Of a stretch of 64,000 nt of DNA, positions 1 to 8,892 are shown piece after piece. This stretch comes from Paenibacillus montanisoli (GTDB taxonomy: Bacteria; Bacillota; Bacilli; Paenibacillales; Paenibacillaceae): assembly GCF_003268025.1 (NCBI RefSeq), contig NZ_QLUW01000003.1, positions 62,001-126,000 on the forward strand. Reading direction: 5' to 3'. Position 1 is the first letter of the stretch. Each line of letters starts with the position of its first letter. Below the pieces are notes generated by a model. It was not told where the DNA came from and did not search any database. It saw only the letters and a program-made list of their open reading frames with translations. Made by a program: the position numbers and the translations under genes.

Positions 1-344
1 ACGAAGCGAAAGCACGCGCTAAAGCGGGCAAAGAAGTTTGGATCGTCGGCGTAGACGGTGACCAATACAAAGACGGCGTATACGAAGGCGACAAATCGGT
101 CATCATCACTTCCGCAATGAAGAAAGTCGACGCAGCATCCTTTGACATGATGAAAGCTGAGCAAGACGGCAAGTTCCCGGGCGGCCAAACGTTGACGTTC
201 GACATCAAGAATGATGGCGTAGGCTTGCCGGCCGAAAACCCGAACCTCAGCGAAGATACAGTGACGAAAGTGGCTGACGTTACGGCGAAGCTGAAGAGCG
301 GCGAGATCAAGGTTGCAGCGGAAAAAGGCGACCTGATCAAGTAG
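1..344 (+). CDS. BMP-family nucleoside ABC transporter substrate-binding protein, C-terminal part (5' end outside window)
   Basis: The frame is open from base 3 to the TAG at 342-344 and continues upstream of the window. The visible 113 residues contain a WIVGVDGDQY motif and a following GDKSVIITSAMKK segment, typical of the C-terminal lobe of BMP/Med-family receptors (B. subtilis YufN/NupN, Treponema PnrA). The family binds purine and pyrimidine nucleosides at the cell surface as a lipoprotein. The three ABC genes immediately downstream are the matching ATPase and permeases, so this is the receptor of that importer. A strong terminator follows, which would make the receptor more abundant than the membrane parts. 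The N-terminal signal peptide and lipobox cannot be seen. Confidence 0.88.
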   Translation, partial: EAKARAKAGKEVWIVGVDGDQYKDGVYEGDKSVIITSAMKKVDAASFDMMKAEQDGKFPGGQTLTFDIKNDGVGLPAENPNLSEDTVTKVADVTAKLKSGEIKVAAEKGDLIK

Positions 345-378
345 CCCTAACCTTTTCGCCATAGCCTTAAATCCAAGA

Positions 379-404
379 AGAGACGGGACGCTCCGTCTCT
401 TTTT
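379..404 (+). terminator. Rho-independent terminator or attenuator after the nucleoside receptor gene
   Basis: An 8-bp perfect stem (AGAGACGG at 379-386 with CCGTCTCT at 393-400) and a 6-nt loop are followed by a short T run. It lies between the receptor gene and the ATPase gene, so partial readthrough would set receptor excess over the transporter core. Confidence 0.75.
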
Positions 405-447
405 GGTTAATACCCTACGATCATTTTGGTAAAGGAGCCCGTATCGT

Positions 448-1971
448 ATGGAATTTGTAGTGGAAATGCTTAATATTCGCAAGGAGTTTCCCGGGGTCGT
501 AGCTAACGACGATATTACGCTCCAGCTGCGCAAGGGCGAAATCCATGCGCTGCTCGGCGAGAACGGAGCCGGCAAATCGACGCTGATGAGCATCCTCTTC
601 GGGATGTATCAGCCTGACCGCGGCACGATCAAGGTTCACGGCGAGCAGGTCAAAATCGCTAACCCCAACGTAGCGAATAAGCTTGGCATCGGCATGGTAC
701 ACCAGCATTTTAAGCTGGTCAGCAATTTTACCGTTACGGAGAACATCATTCTAGGCAACGAGCTGAAGAAGGGCTTCGTGCTAAACATTAAAGAAGCTGC
801 CCGCAGAATCGAAGAGCTCTCGAAGCGCTACGGGTTGAATGTCGATCCGCATGCGAAGATCGAGGATATTTCGGTCGGGATGCAGCAGCGCGTGGAAATA
901 TTGAAAATGCTGTACCGGGATGCGGAGGTGCTCATTCTCGATGAGCCGTCGGCCGTGCTGACGCCGCAGGAGATTGAGGAATTAGGCAAAATCATGCTGA
1001 GCTTGGTTGCCGAAGGCAAGTCCATCATTCTTATCACTCATAAGCTGAAGGAAATTAAAGCCGTCGCCAACCGCTGCACGGTCATTCGCCGCGGCAAAAC
1101 GATCGGTACGGTTGACGTTGCGACAACAAGCGAACTGAAAATGGCCGAAATGATGGTTGGCCGCAACGTAACGTTTAAAGTCGAAAAAGAAGAAAGCCGT
1201 CCCGGCGATGTGATCTTAAAGCTGGAAGGGTTGACTGTGAATAATAATAAAAACGTGCCGGGGCTCAAGGACTTCAATCTCGAAGTCCGCGCAGGCGAAA
1301 TCGTCGGCATAGCGGGCGTCGAGGGCAACGGCCAAACAGAGCTTGTGGAAGCGATTACAGGTCTTCGGAAGGCAGAGAGCGGAAGAATTATGCTGGACGG
1401 GCATGACATTACGCGGGAATCGATACGCGGCCGTATTCATAAAGGCATCGCGCATATTCCGGAGGACAGGCAGAAGCGCGGGCTGGTGCTGGATTACACG
1501 CTGGAGGAGAACATGATCCTGCAGGTGTATAACCGCAAGCCATTCTCCAAACGCGGCATTCTGGACAAAGGCGCGATCCGCAAATACGCAAGCGGCATTC
1601 TGGAAAGCTTTGACGTCCGTTCGGGCAAAGGCCCGTTGTCCGTATCGCGGTCGCTCTCCGGCGGTAACCAGCAAAAGGCGATTATCGGGCGCGAGATCGA
1701 GCTCGATCCGGGTCTCTTGATTGCGGTTCAGCCTACGCGGGGCCTCGACGTCGGATCCATCGAGTACATCCATAAGCGGCTGATCGCTCACCGGGACCGG
1801 GGCAAGGCCGTACTGCTTATCTCGCTTGAGCTGGACGAAGTGCTGAATGTGTCCGACCGCATCGCGGTACTCAACAACGGCGAACTGATCGGCGTCGTGA
1901 AGGCGTCGGAGACGAATGAAAATGACATCGGAGCCATGATGGCCGGCGTCAAAATAGGGGGAGACCAATGA
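448..1971 (+). CDS. nupO: Nucleoside ABC transporter, tandem ATPase subunit
   Basis: This 507-residue protein has two fused nucleotide-binding domains, the layout of RbsA/YufO-type importers. Domain 1 has a Walker A (GENGAGKST, residues 37-45), a SVGMQQR signature loop and a good Walker B (VLILDEPSAVL). Domain 2 has the degenerate P-loop GVEGNGQ, a canonical LSGGNQQK signature, and AVQPTRGLDVG at the Walker B position, as usual in this family. The start at 448 follows a GGAG site. It overlaps the next permease gene by 4 nt (ATGA). The BMP receptor, two permeases, DeoR and deoxyribose aldolase nearby support nucleoside import rather than ribose import. Confidence 0.9.
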   Translation: MEFVVEMLNIRKEFPGVVANDDITLQLRKGEIHALLGENGAGKSTLMSILFGMYQPDRGTIKVHGEQVKIANPNVANKLGIGMVHQHFKLVSNFTVTENIILGNELKKGFVLNIKEAARRIEELSKRYGLNVDPHAKIEDISVGMQQRVEILKMLYRDAEVLILDEPSAVLTPQEIEELGKIMLSLVAEGKSIILITHKLKEIKAVANRCTVIRRGKTIGTVDVATTSELKMAEMMVGRNVTFKVEKEESRPGDVILKLEGLTVNNNKNVPGLKDFNLEVRAGEIVGIAGVEGNGQTELVEAITGLRKAESGRIMLDGHDITRESIRGRIHKGIAHIPEDRQKRGLVLDYTLEENMILQVYNRKPFSKRGILDKGAIRKYASGILESFDVRSGKGPLSVSRSLSGGNQQKAIIGREIELDPGLLIAVQPTRGLDVGSIEYIHKRLIAHRDRGKAVLLISLELDEVLNVSDRIAVLNNGELIGVVKASETNENDIGAMMAGVKIGGDQ

Positions 1972-3041
1972 GGAATCTCATCATTTCCTTATGCGCGGTG
2001 CTGTTCGGCCTGATTGGGGGCGCCATTCTGATGGCGGTGACGGGACACGATCCTATAGAGGGGTACAGGTACCTTTTTCAGGGCGGACTGAAAAACGCGT
2101 CACGCTTCGGCGATACGCTGGCGACGGGCACTCCGCTGATCTTTACGGGTCTATCGGTCGCATTCGCGTTCCGTACGGGTCTGTTCAATATCGGCGCGGC
2201 GGGCCAGATGCTATTCGGCGGTTTCTGCGCAACCGTAGTCGGGCTTAATATCGACACGGCCAGACCGCTTCTGCTGCTTCTGATGATCCTGGCTGCCATA
2301 GCCGGCGGCGCGGTGTGGGCATTTATCCCGGGGCTGCTGAAGGCGAGATTCAACGTTCATGAGGTCGTATCGACCATTATGATGAACTGGATCGCCTATT
2401 GGACGATTTACTACGCGGTTCCGGCATACTTGAAGGCAGAGCAGATCGAGACGGAGTCTCGGTCCCTAGCTGATAAAGCTACGCTAAGGTCGCCGTTTCT
2501 CTCGGATATGTTCGGAGGCTCTTATGTAAACCTTGGGCTGTTTCTCGCCGTAATCGTCGTGATCGTCATCGCGTTCATCATTAACAAAACAACGCTCGGT
2601 TACGAGCTCAAAGCGGTCGGCTTCAATCGTCATTCCGCCGAATATGCCGGCATCGGCGTCAATCGCAGCATCATCACGTCGATGCTGATTTCCGGCGCGC
2701 TGGCCGGACTAGCCGGTTTGGCGCAATATGCAGGTAACGGCAACAACATTCAAATCGGCATATTGCCTTCGCAAGGCTATGACGGTATCGCGGTTGCGCT
2801 GCTTGGCGCCAACTCGCCACTCGGCGTCCTGGTCTCCGCGTTATTCTTCGGCCTGCTCTACTCCGGCCGCGGTTTCATGAATGCCATGACGGAAATTCCG
2901 CCAGAAATCGCGGACTCCATCATCGCGATCATTATCTATTTCGCTGCTACGAGCGTATTAATGGACAGGCTCATCACGAGATTCATGTCCAAACGCCGGT
3001 CAACGATGGCTGCAACGGCTGGCGGAAAGGAGAAGGTGTAG
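1968..3041 (+). CDS. nupP: Nucleoside ABC transporter permease (first)
   Basis: A 357-residue membrane protein with about 8-10 hydrophobic segments, starting with a long N-terminal helix. It contains the family stretch GLFNIGAAGQM (roughly residues 72-82) and the FNVHEVVSTIMMN motif seen in YufP-type permeases. It forms the heterodimeric channel with the next gene. The start codon overlaps the ATPase stop (ATGA), so translation is probably coupled, and the second permease starts 3 nt after its stop. Confidence 0.88.
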   Translation: MRNLIISLCAVLFGLIGGAILMAVTGHDPIEGYRYLFQGGLKNASRFGDTLATGTPLIFTGLSVAFAFRTGLFNIGAAGQMLFGGFCATVVGLNIDTARPLLLLLMILAAIAGGAVWAFIPGLLKARFNVHEVVSTIMMNWIAYWTIYYAVPAYLKAEQIETESRSLADKATLRSPFLSDMFGGSYVNLGLFLAVIVVIVIAFIINKTTLGYELKAVGFNRHSAEYAGIGVNRSIITSMLISGALAGLAGLAQYAGNGNNIQIGILPSQGYDGIAVALLGANSPLGVLVSALFFGLLYSGRGFMNAMTEIPPEIADSIIAIIIYFAATSVLMDRLITRFMSKRRSTMAATAGGKEKV

Positions 3042-3044
3042 CGT

Positions 3045-4001
3045 ATGTGGCTGACGATTCAACAGATTTTCCCGTATGCGATCATGTTTACGATTCCGCT
3101 CTTGATCACCGCTCTAGGCGGACTGTTCAGCGAACGGAGCGGCGTTGTCAATATCGGCTTGGAAGGGCTTATGGTCATCGGGGCCTTCGCAGCGGCATAC
3201 ACGATGTACGAATTGCAGACTGCATGGCCGGGGCATGAAGTTGCGGCGATTTGGATCGGATTGCTGGTTGCCATCGCGGCTGGCACGGTCTTTTCCCTGC
3301 TGCACGCATTCGCAAGCATTCACTTGAGCGCGAATCAGGTCATCAGCGGTACCGCGATCAATATGATCGCTGGCGCGATAACCGTGTTTCTTTCCCGTAA
3401 TATTACAGGCAGCGGCAATATCAGGCTTCCGGGAGGCTTGCCTTCGTTCGACGTATGGGGTTTCGCGAATATTCCGGTCATCGGCCCGCTGTTGTTTACG
3501 AAAACGTATTGGACGACTTGGATCATCCTAGCCGTTGTCTTACTCAGTTCATTAATTTTGAGAAAAACAGCCTTCGGACTGCGCCTCCGCTCCTGCGGCG
3601 AATATCCGCAAGCGGCTGAAGCTGCAGGCGTAAACGTCCGCAAAATGCGTTACATCGGCGTGTTGATCTCCGGCGCTTTCGCAGGACTTGGCGGCGGCAT
3701 CCATCTGGTGACGATCGCCGGCGAATTCACGGGTACGGTTTCCGGCTTGGGCTTTCTGGCTCTCGCGGCGCTGATCTTCGGCCAATGGCGGCCGCTCGGC
3801 ATTCTTGCGGCAACGCTGTTCTTCGGCTTCGCCAGCACGGTGGCCAACGTGTCGCAGGTCATTCCGCAATTAGCTTCCATTCCGCCGATTTTTCTCAAAG
3901 TGTTCCCATATGTGGTGACGCTGATCGCGCTCGTGCTGTTCTCGAAGACATCGCAGGCGCCGAAAGCGGCAGGGGAGGTATTTGATTCAGGCAAACGCTG
4001 A
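3045..4001 (+). CDS. nupQ: Nucleoside ABC transporter permease (second)
   Basis: A 318-residue membrane protein related to YufQ. It has the conserved SERSGVVNIGLEGLM motif near residues 29-43, which parallels GLFNIGAAGQM in its partner, and several transmembrane helices. It has the usual length for the family. It starts 3 nt after the first permease and its 3' end overlaps possible starts of deoR, so all of these genes probably sit on one transcript. Confidence 0.88.
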   Translation: MWLTIQQIFPYAIMFTIPLLITALGGLFSERSGVVNIGLEGLMVIGAFAAAYTMYELQTAWPGHEVAAIWIGLLVAIAAGTVFSLLHAFASIHLSANQVISGTAINMIAGAITVFLSRNITGSGNIRLPGGLPSFDVWGFANIPVIGPLLFTKTYWTTWIILAVVLLSSLILRKTAFGLRLRSCGEYPQAAEAAGVNVRKMRYIGVLISGAFAGLGGGIHLVTIAGEFTGTVSGLGFLALAALIFGQWRPLGILAATLFFGFASTVANVSQVIPQLASIPPIFLKVFPYVVTLIALVLFSKTSQAPKAAGEVFDSGKR

Positions 4002-4035
4002 TGGGGCAGCTACGGATAGGAGCGTGGGAGAACCA

Positions 4036-4986
4036 GTGCATGAAGAAAGAGACGATAAGAGGGGAAAAATGCTGGACGCCGTGCGAATGTACTACCAGCT
4101 GGATTACAGCCAGCAGGAGATAGCCAAACGGCTCGGCGTTTCCAGACCGACTGTCAGCCGGTTCATTCAACAGGCCAAAGAAGAAGGCTATGTCATTATA
4201 AGCATCATTGACCCGCTGGAGAACAATGATCTGCTGGCGAGTCAGATCGAGCGCAAATTCGGGCTTAAGAAAGTCGTCATCGTGAACGTGCCGCACTACG
4301 AGGATGGCGTGGTCAAGAAGTATCTGGGCCCGGCAGCCGCGAAGTACATCGACTCGGTGGTCAAGGACGGCGATATCATTGCGACGACCTGGGGCACGAC
4401 ACTGTATGAGGTGGCGCTTAACCTGCAGGACCGGCATTTGAAGGACATCAAGGTCGTTCAACTGAATGGCGGCGTCAGCCACTCCGAAACGAATACCTAT
4501 GCTTACGAGATCGTGAATCTGTTCGGCAAAGCGTTCCACACCGTGCCGTACTTCATTCCGCTTCCCGCGATCTTCGATCATCCGGTCGTGAAGAAGACGA
4601 TTGAGACGGACCGCCACATCAAGAACATCTTGGAGCTTGGCAAAGCAGCCAATATCGCCATCGTGACGGTAGGCGCGCCGACCGAAGATTCGGTGCTGAT
4701 CAAAGCGAATTATTTTAACGAGGACGAACTGAAGATGATTTTCGAGAAGGGGGCGGGCGACATTTGCTCGCGGTACTTCAACATCGACGGCGTCATTTGC
4801 TCGCAGGAGCTGAATCAGCGGACGATCGGCATCGATCTGGACGATCTGAAAAAGAAAGAGAAATCGATCCTCGTAGCAGGCGGTATACGCAAGGTTGACG
4901 GCATCTATGGCGCACTTCGGGGCAGATATACCAACGTGCTCATTACGGACCAGTTTACGGCAAAGTACTTGCTGGAGCGTAATTAA
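4036..4986 (+). CDS. deoR: Deoxyribonucleoside regulator DeoR (SorC family)
   Basis: The N-terminal helix-turn-helix reads DYSQQEIAKRLGVSRPTVSRFI and is followed by an effector domain of about 260 residues. The overall pattern (YYQ.DYSQQ.IA, DGDI...WGTT, GDICSR.F, AGG.RKV..I.GAL) matches the B. subtilis DeoR repressor, which responds to deoxyribose-5-phosphate, and not E. coli DeoR. The GTG at 4036 gives 316 residues, close to the 313 of B. subtilis. A TTG at 3982 (after AGGGGAGG) and an ATG at 4069 (after GAGGGG) are alternatives. deoC lies directly downstream and a nucleoside importer upstream, so it very likely represses this operon. Confidence 0.9.
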   Translation: MHEERDDKRGKMLDAVRMYYQLDYSQQEIAKRLGVSRPTVSRFIQQAKEEGYVIISIIDPLENNDLLASQIERKFGLKKVVIVNVPHYEDGVVKKYLGPAAAKYIDSVVKDGDIIATTWGTTLYEVALNLQDRHLKDIKVVQLNGGVSHSETNTYAYEIVNLFGKAFHTVPYFIPLPAIFDHPVVKKTIETDRHIKNILELGKAANIAIVTVGAPTEDSVLIKANYFNEDELKMIFEKGAGDICSRYFNIDGVICSQELNQRTIGIDLDDLKKKEKSILVAGGIRKVDGIYGALRGRYTNVLITDQFTAKYLLERN

Positions 4987-5014
4987 TTAAACGGACAGAG
5001 AGAAGGAATCAAGG

Positions 5015-5698
5015 ATGGGTAACGAATTGCAAGGGGCAGCATTAGCTGCGTATTTTGACCATACTTTGTTGAAACCGGATGCGACGGCATCGCAAATCGC
5101 GAAGCTGTGCGAAGAAGCGAAGCAGCATAAGTTCGCAACCGTATGCGTGAATCCTTATTGGGTAGTTGAAGCAGCGAAACAGCTTGCCGGTACCGGGGTC
5201 GGCGTTACGACGGTAATCGGTTTCCCGTTAGGCGCTTCAAGCTCGGCCGTCAAAATAGCGGAAACAAACGATGCCATCGCGAATGGCGCAACGGAAATCG
5301 ATATGGTGCTCAATGTCGGTGCATTGAAGTCCGGCCGTCTCGACGATGTGGAACGCGACGTCCGCGGCGTAGCGGAAGCGTGCAAAGGACGCGCCGTCAG
5401 CAAAGTCATTCTTGAGGTGGGATTGCTCACCGATGAGGAGAAAGTAACGGCCAGCCAAATCTGCAAGCGGGCCGGCGCCGATTTCGTCAAGACGTCGACA
5501 GGCTTTGGCCCGGGCGGCGCAACCGTAAAGGACATTGCGCTTATGCGCCAAACGGTTGGACCGGAGATGGGCGTGAAGGCATCCGGCGGCGTTCGTGATC
5601 TGGAAGCGGTCCGCGGCTTGATTGCCGCAGGCGCAACGCGGATCGGCGCCAGCGCCAGCGTGACCATTGTAAGCGGCGGCACGAATGAAGGCTACTAA
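5015..5698 (+). CDS. deoC: Deoxyribose-phosphate aldolase
   Basis: This 227-residue TIM-barrel enzyme cleaves 2-deoxyribose-5-phosphate to glyceraldehyde-3-phosphate and acetaldehyde, the last step of deoxyribonucleoside use. The Schiff-base lysine is K159 in FVKTSTGF, the second active-site lysine is K188 in VKASGGVR, and the catalytic aspartate is D96 in EIDMVLN. The length matches the class found in Bacillus (about 220 residues). It closes the nucleoside operon and is followed by a long hairpin terminator. Confidence 0.97.
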   Translation: MGNELQGAALAAYFDHTLLKPDATASQIAKLCEEAKQHKFATVCVNPYWVVEAAKQLAGTGVGVTTVIGFPLGASSSAVKIAETNDAIANGATEIDMVLNVGALKSGRLDDVERDVRGVAEACKGRAVSKVILEVGLLTDEEKVTASQICKRAGADFVKTSTGFGPGGATVKDIALMRQTVGPEMGVKASGGVRDLEAVRGLIAAGATRIGASASVTIVSGGTNEGY

Positions 5699-5715
5699 TT
5701 TCAAAGGCAAAAATA

Positions 5716-5748
5716 TCGAGAGAGGTGCATGCGATGCACCTCTCTCGA
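5716..5748. terminator. Bidirectional terminator between deoC and a convergent DinB-family gene
   Basis: A perfect 15-bp stem with a 3-nt GCG loop. On the plus strand it is followed by a TTATTTTC tract. On the minus strand it is followed by ATATTTTTGCC, so it can end both deoC and the convergent gene at 5755-6282. Confidence 0.85.
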
Positions 5749-5754
5749 TTATTT

Positions 5755-6282
5755 TCACCGATTCAAATACCGCTCGCGCACCACATTCACATGATGCAGC
5801 TCATGGCCGGCGATAACGTACGCCAGCGCTCTGGCGGAAATGCCCGTATTGCTTGCGGTGCCTTTGCGAAGAAACGCTTCCGGGGTCAAACCGCGAAGCA
5901 GCGCTAACGTCGCGCCGCGGACAGCGTTGTACTCCTCGACCAGCTCGGCAACCGTGCCGCTGTCGAAGGAAGCGCCAGAAACAAATTCGTTCTCATCAAA
6001 CCCCGGTAAAGGCGTTTGGTCGCCGCGGGCAACCCGGAGAAGCCGATAGCTCATGATGCGCTCCGTGTCGACGATATGGCCGAGCAATTCTTTAATGCTC
6101 CATTTGCCCGGCGAGTACCGGAATAGGGCTTGTTCGTCCGTCAGTCCGGAGAACATCGCGGTCGTCTGGCTGCGGGAGGCTTCAAGCTGCTCCAGCAAAT
6201 CTCCGTCCGTTGGCAGCGCGATATAGGTACCGAAGTGTGCGCCGAATTCGTCTGCTGAAGGTCTGGTTAACAAGAGCGTCAT
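5755..6282 (-). CDS. DinB-family metal-binding four-helix protein (YfiT-like)
   Basis: With the ATG at 6282 the protein has 175 residues and begins MTLLLTRPSADEF, which fits family members. An ATG 26 codons earlier is open but adds an unrelated tail. The metal triad of the DinB/YfiT fold is visible as H69 (GHIVDTE), H160 and H164 (GHELHHVNV). Members are often thiol-dependent S-transferases (bacillithiol or similar thiols) or have no known role. The substrate cannot be told from sequence. It is transcribed towards deoC and shares its terminator, and is divergent from queF. Confidence 0.82.
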   Translation of the reverse strand: MTLLLTRPSADEFGAHFGTYIALPTDGDLLEQLEASRSQTTAMFSGLTDEQALFRYSPGKWSIKELLGHIVDTERIMSYRLLRVARGDQTPLPGFDENEFVSGASFDSGTVAELVEEYNAVRGATLALLRGLTPEAFLRKGTASNTGISARALAYVIAGHELHHVNVVRERYLNR

Positions 6283-6375
6283 CCCCTTTGGGTTGAATTG
6301 AGCCTGCAATAAGGTGTAAGCTACTAGAACAAGAGTAACCCCCGAACGAAGCAAATTCAAGGAGTGTATGCGAAA

Positions 6376-6879
6376 ATGTCAGGAAGATCGAAAGAAGAGC
6401 TGCAAAGCGGCGGCGTTACCCATCTGGGCAATCAGGGCACGTCCTACCTGTTCAACTACAGCCCGGAGGTGCTGGAATCGTTCGATAACAAGCATATCGG
6501 ACGCGATTACTGGGTGAAATTCAACTGTCCGGAGTTTACGAGCCTGTGCCCGATTACGGGACAGCCGGATTTTGCCACCATCTATATCTCTTATATTCCC
6601 GATGTGAAAATGGTGGAGAGCAAGTCGCTTAAGCTGTATCTGTTCAGCTTCCGCAACCATGGCGATTTCCATGAGGATTGCATGAACATCATCATGAACG
6701 ACCTAATCGCTCTCATGAACCCGCGCTATATCGAGGTGTGGGGCAAATTCACGCCGCGCGGCGGCATCTCGATCGACCCGTACTGCAACTGGGGCCGTCC
6801 GGGCACCAAATTCGAGGAAATGGCGCAATACCGTCTGATGAACCACGATCTGTATCCGGAGAAAGTCGATAACCGATAA
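6376..6879 (+). CDS. queF: NADPH-dependent 7-cyano-7-deazaguanine reductase QueF
   Basis: Reduces the nitrile preQ0 to preQ1, the precursor of queuosine in tRNA. The 167-residue protein is the short unimodular type of Bacillus. The nucleophile is C58 in [13 protein letters not shown], the proton-relay aspartate is D65, and the QueF-specific ESKSLKLYL motif for NADPH binding follows. The ATG at 6376 is preferred over a GTG at 6364 because AAGGAG lies 11 nt upstream. No preQ1 riboswitch is apparent in the 90 nt upstream, and no queC/D/E genes are nearby. Confidence 0.96.
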   Translation: MSGRSKEELQSGGVTHLGNQGTSYLFNYSPEVLESFDNKHIGRDYWVKFNCPEFTSLCPITGQPDFATIYISYIPDVKMVESKSLKLYLFSFRNHGDFHEDCMNIIMNDLIALMNPRYIEVWGKFTPRGGISIDPYCNWGRPGTKFEEMAQYRLMNHDLYPEKVDNR

Positions 6880-6902
6880 TCGAAGTCAGGATGTGGCTGC
6901 AT

Positions 6903-8135
6903 ATGAAATTTTCATGGGAACGGAACTTAGTCGTACTGTGGACCGGGGTTTTCTTTTGCAGCATGGCCTACTCTATCTCGATTCCATTTCTGCCGATCTA
7001 TTTAAATACGGAGCTGGACGTGGAGCACCATCTTGAAGCATGGTCGGGCATCGCCTTCGGCATCACGTTTCTGGCGAGCGCGCTCATCTCGCCATTCTGG
7101 GGTTCGCTGGCCGACAAATACGGACGCAAGCCAATGCTGATCCGCTCAGGCTTCAGCCTGGCCGCTCTTTATCTATTGAATTATTTTGTCCATGACCCCT
7201 ATTGGTTCCTGGTCATTCGCGTTTTTCAAGGCTTGCTCGCCGGCTTCGTCCCGGCGTCCATCGCGCTCGTCGCCACGAATACGCCGGAGGAGAAGACCGG
7301 ATATGCGCTTGGCATCATGTCGACGGCCGGTGCGACCGGGAGCATTCTTGGGCCGCTCGTCGGCGGGGTGGTCAGCCATTATTTCGGCAACCGCGAGGCG
7401 TTTCTCTTCTCGAGCGCCATTGTACTCATAGCCGCGCTGGTCGCCACCTTCTTCGCGAAAGAGAAGAACTTCAACCGCAAGGCGGTAAGGTCGCATGTCA
7501 AGGACGATTTGAAGCATGCGCTCGCCAACCGGTCGTTTTCGCTGCTGCTCATGATCGTGGCCGTCAGCACGTTTTCGGTGATGATTTTGGAGCCTCTCAT
7601 TACCGTGTATGTGCTCAAGATGGGCATATCCAAGGAGAGCGCTTCGCTCAGCTCCGGCATTATCTTCTCCGCGGTCGGCATCGCGACGGTCATCATGGCG
7701 CCGAGATGGGGCAAGTGGGGCCGCAAAATCGGCTACGAGAAGGTGCTCCTGATCGGGTTGATCGGCAGCGGCATCGGCAATGTCCTGCAGATATTCGTTA
7801 CGGGCTATGTCGGCTTCGGCGTGCTGCGCTTTGGCTACGGCCTGTTCTTCGCCGGCGTGAATCCGTCTATCAACGCGATGATCGTGCAGAACACCGAGCC
7901 TGAGTTCCGCGGCAGAGCGTTCAGCCTGAATCAATCCGCTTCGCAGCTGGCCACGATGGCAGGGCCCATTATCGGCGGCTTGCTGGGCGGGATAATGCCG
8001 ATTCATTATATCTTCGTGCTGAACGGCTGCGCGCTGCTGCTTTCAGCCTTGCTGTTTAAGATGATGATTCAGCACAAATCTTCGGCGCTTTCAAGGCATC
8101 ATGAATCTAGTAAACATAGAACCGCTTCGCGATGA
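6903..8135 (+). CDS. MFS transporter, probable drug efflux type
   Basis: A 410-residue protein with 12 predicted helices. The MFS loop motif between helices 2 and 3 appears as GSLADKYGRKPMLIRSG, and a proline/glycine-rich helix 5 (GSILGPLVGG) fits the antiporter motif C of DHA1 drug exporters such as MdtG and YttB. ATG 6903 (MKFSWERNL) is more likely than ATG 6891. The TGA stop lies inside the loop of the downstream terminator. The substrate is unknown. Confidence 0.82.
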   Translation: MKFSWERNLVVLWTGVFFCSMAYSISIPFLPIYLNTELDVEHHLEAWSGIAFGITFLASALISPFWGSLADKYGRKPMLIRSGFSLAALYLLNYFVHDPYWFLVIRVFQGLLAGFVPASIALVATNTPEEKTGYALGIMSTAGATGSILGPLVGGVVSHYFGNREAFLFSSAIVLIAALVATFFAKEKNFNRKAVRSHVKDDLKHALANRSFSLLLMIVAVSTFSVMILEPLITVYVLKMGISKESASLSSGIIFSAVGIATVIMAPRWGKWGRKIGYEKVLLIGLIGSGIGNVLQIFVTGYVGFGVLRFGYGLFFAGVNPSINAMIVQNTEPEFRGRAFSLNQSASQLATMAGPIIGGLLGGIMPIHYIFVLNGCALLLSALLFKMMIQHKSSALSRHHESSKHRTASR

Positions 8136-8153
8136 CGCCGAAGCGGTTTTTTT
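8121..8153 (+). terminator. Terminator overlapping the MFS gene 3' end
   Basis: A 9-bp stem (ACCGCTTCG at 8121-8129 with CGAAGCGGT at 8139-8147) is followed by seven T. The stop codon of the MFS gene (8133-8135) sits in the loop. Confidence 0.85.
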
Positions 8154-8235
8154 CGTCAAACTGCTGCCCTAGCTGAACATGGTGCGCAAGAAGTTAGCTG
8201 CTTTGCCGTAAGCCGCGTATAAAAGCTGATTTTAA

Positions 8236-8270
8236 CTGACATGCTGTTGTCAGCGAACCTGCGTTATAGT
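8236..8270 (+). promoter_or_regulatory. Probable promoter with LexA-box-like site upstream of the DinB-family gene
   Basis: A TATAGT -10-like hexamer lies at 8265-8270. A GAAC-N4-GTTA element at 8255-8266 runs into it. The Bacillus LexA (DinR) core is GAAC-N4-GTTC, so seven of eight fixed bases match. Just upstream is a perfect 6-bp inverted repeat, CTGACA-N6-TGTCAG at 8236-8253. A clear -35 at 17-18 bp is not visible. LexA control is an inference. Confidence 0.35.
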
Positions 8271-8315
8271 AAGTAGCAAGCACAAACCGAAAGCAAGTTA
8301 AGGAGGCGGCAACGG

Positions 8316-8813
8316 ATGTTTAGAACCGTTCAAGATTTTATTGAGGATTACAGAGATGAGGCGCAGGATACGGAGAAGCTGTTGAATTTGCTGACAGACG
8401 AGTCGTTGAAGGCGGCCAGTACGCCTGGGTTTCGCGCGCTTGGCCATCTGGCTTGGCACTTGGTACACAACGACGCCGGCATGTTAAGGCGGATCGGGCT
8501 TGATTTTAAGGCGCCGCCTGCCAGCGCGGAACCGCTGGAATCGGCGGCGGCGATCGCGGCTGCTTATCGCGAAACAGCGGATGCGCTGCTCGAAGCGGCA
8601 TCGCAGTGGTCCGACGAGAAACTGCTGGAGAGCCATAACGTGTTTGGAGAAGCTTGGCAGAACGGTCTCACGATGCTGATGTTCGTCAAGCATGAAGTGC
8701 ACCACCGCGGTCAGTTGACCGTGCTGATGCGCCAGGCGGGGCTGCCGACTGCCGGCGTATACGGGCCTACCAAGGAAGAGTGGGAGAAAATGGGCATGAC
8801 AGCGCCCAAATAA
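8316..8813 (+). CDS. DinB-family protein
   Basis: A 165-residue four-helix-bundle protein. The metal ligands are H48 (or H44) in GHLAWHLVHN and H126/H130 in KHEVHHRGQL, the latter being the classic DinB C-terminal motif. Members of this family include damage-induced proteins of unknown activity and thiol S-transferases. The start follows TAAGGAGG. It forms a single-gene unit with its own promoter and a downstream terminator. It differs clearly from the other DinB-fold gene at 5755-6282. Confidence 0.86.
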   Translation: MFRTVQDFIEDYRDEAQDTEKLLNLLTDESLKAASTPGFRALGHLAWHLVHNDAGMLRRIGLDFKAPPASAEPLESAAAIAAAYRETADALLEAASQWSDEKLLESHNVFGEAWQNGLTMLMFVKHEVHHRGQLTVLMRQAGLPTAGVYGPTKEEWEKMGMTAPK

Positions 8814-8816
8814 TAG

Positions 8817-8882
8817 AGAAGGCCGAAGGATGTCCACCCGCGCTCTCGCGTTGGCGATGATTGACACTTCGGCCTTCTTTTT
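8817..8882. terminator. Bidirectional terminator between the DinB and ankyrin genes
   Basis: A 12-bp stem AGAAGGCCGAAG (8817-8828) with CTTCGGCCTTCT (8867-8878) closes a long GC-rich loop and is followed by six or more T on the plus strand. It serves the two convergent genes. Confidence 0.7.
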
Positions 8883-8892
8883 TGCTTGGCTG

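Noticed and set aside
6283-6375. preQ1 riboswitch before queF
   Set aside because: The short interval has no recognisable preQ1-I or -II core and includes the upstream end of the divergent gene.
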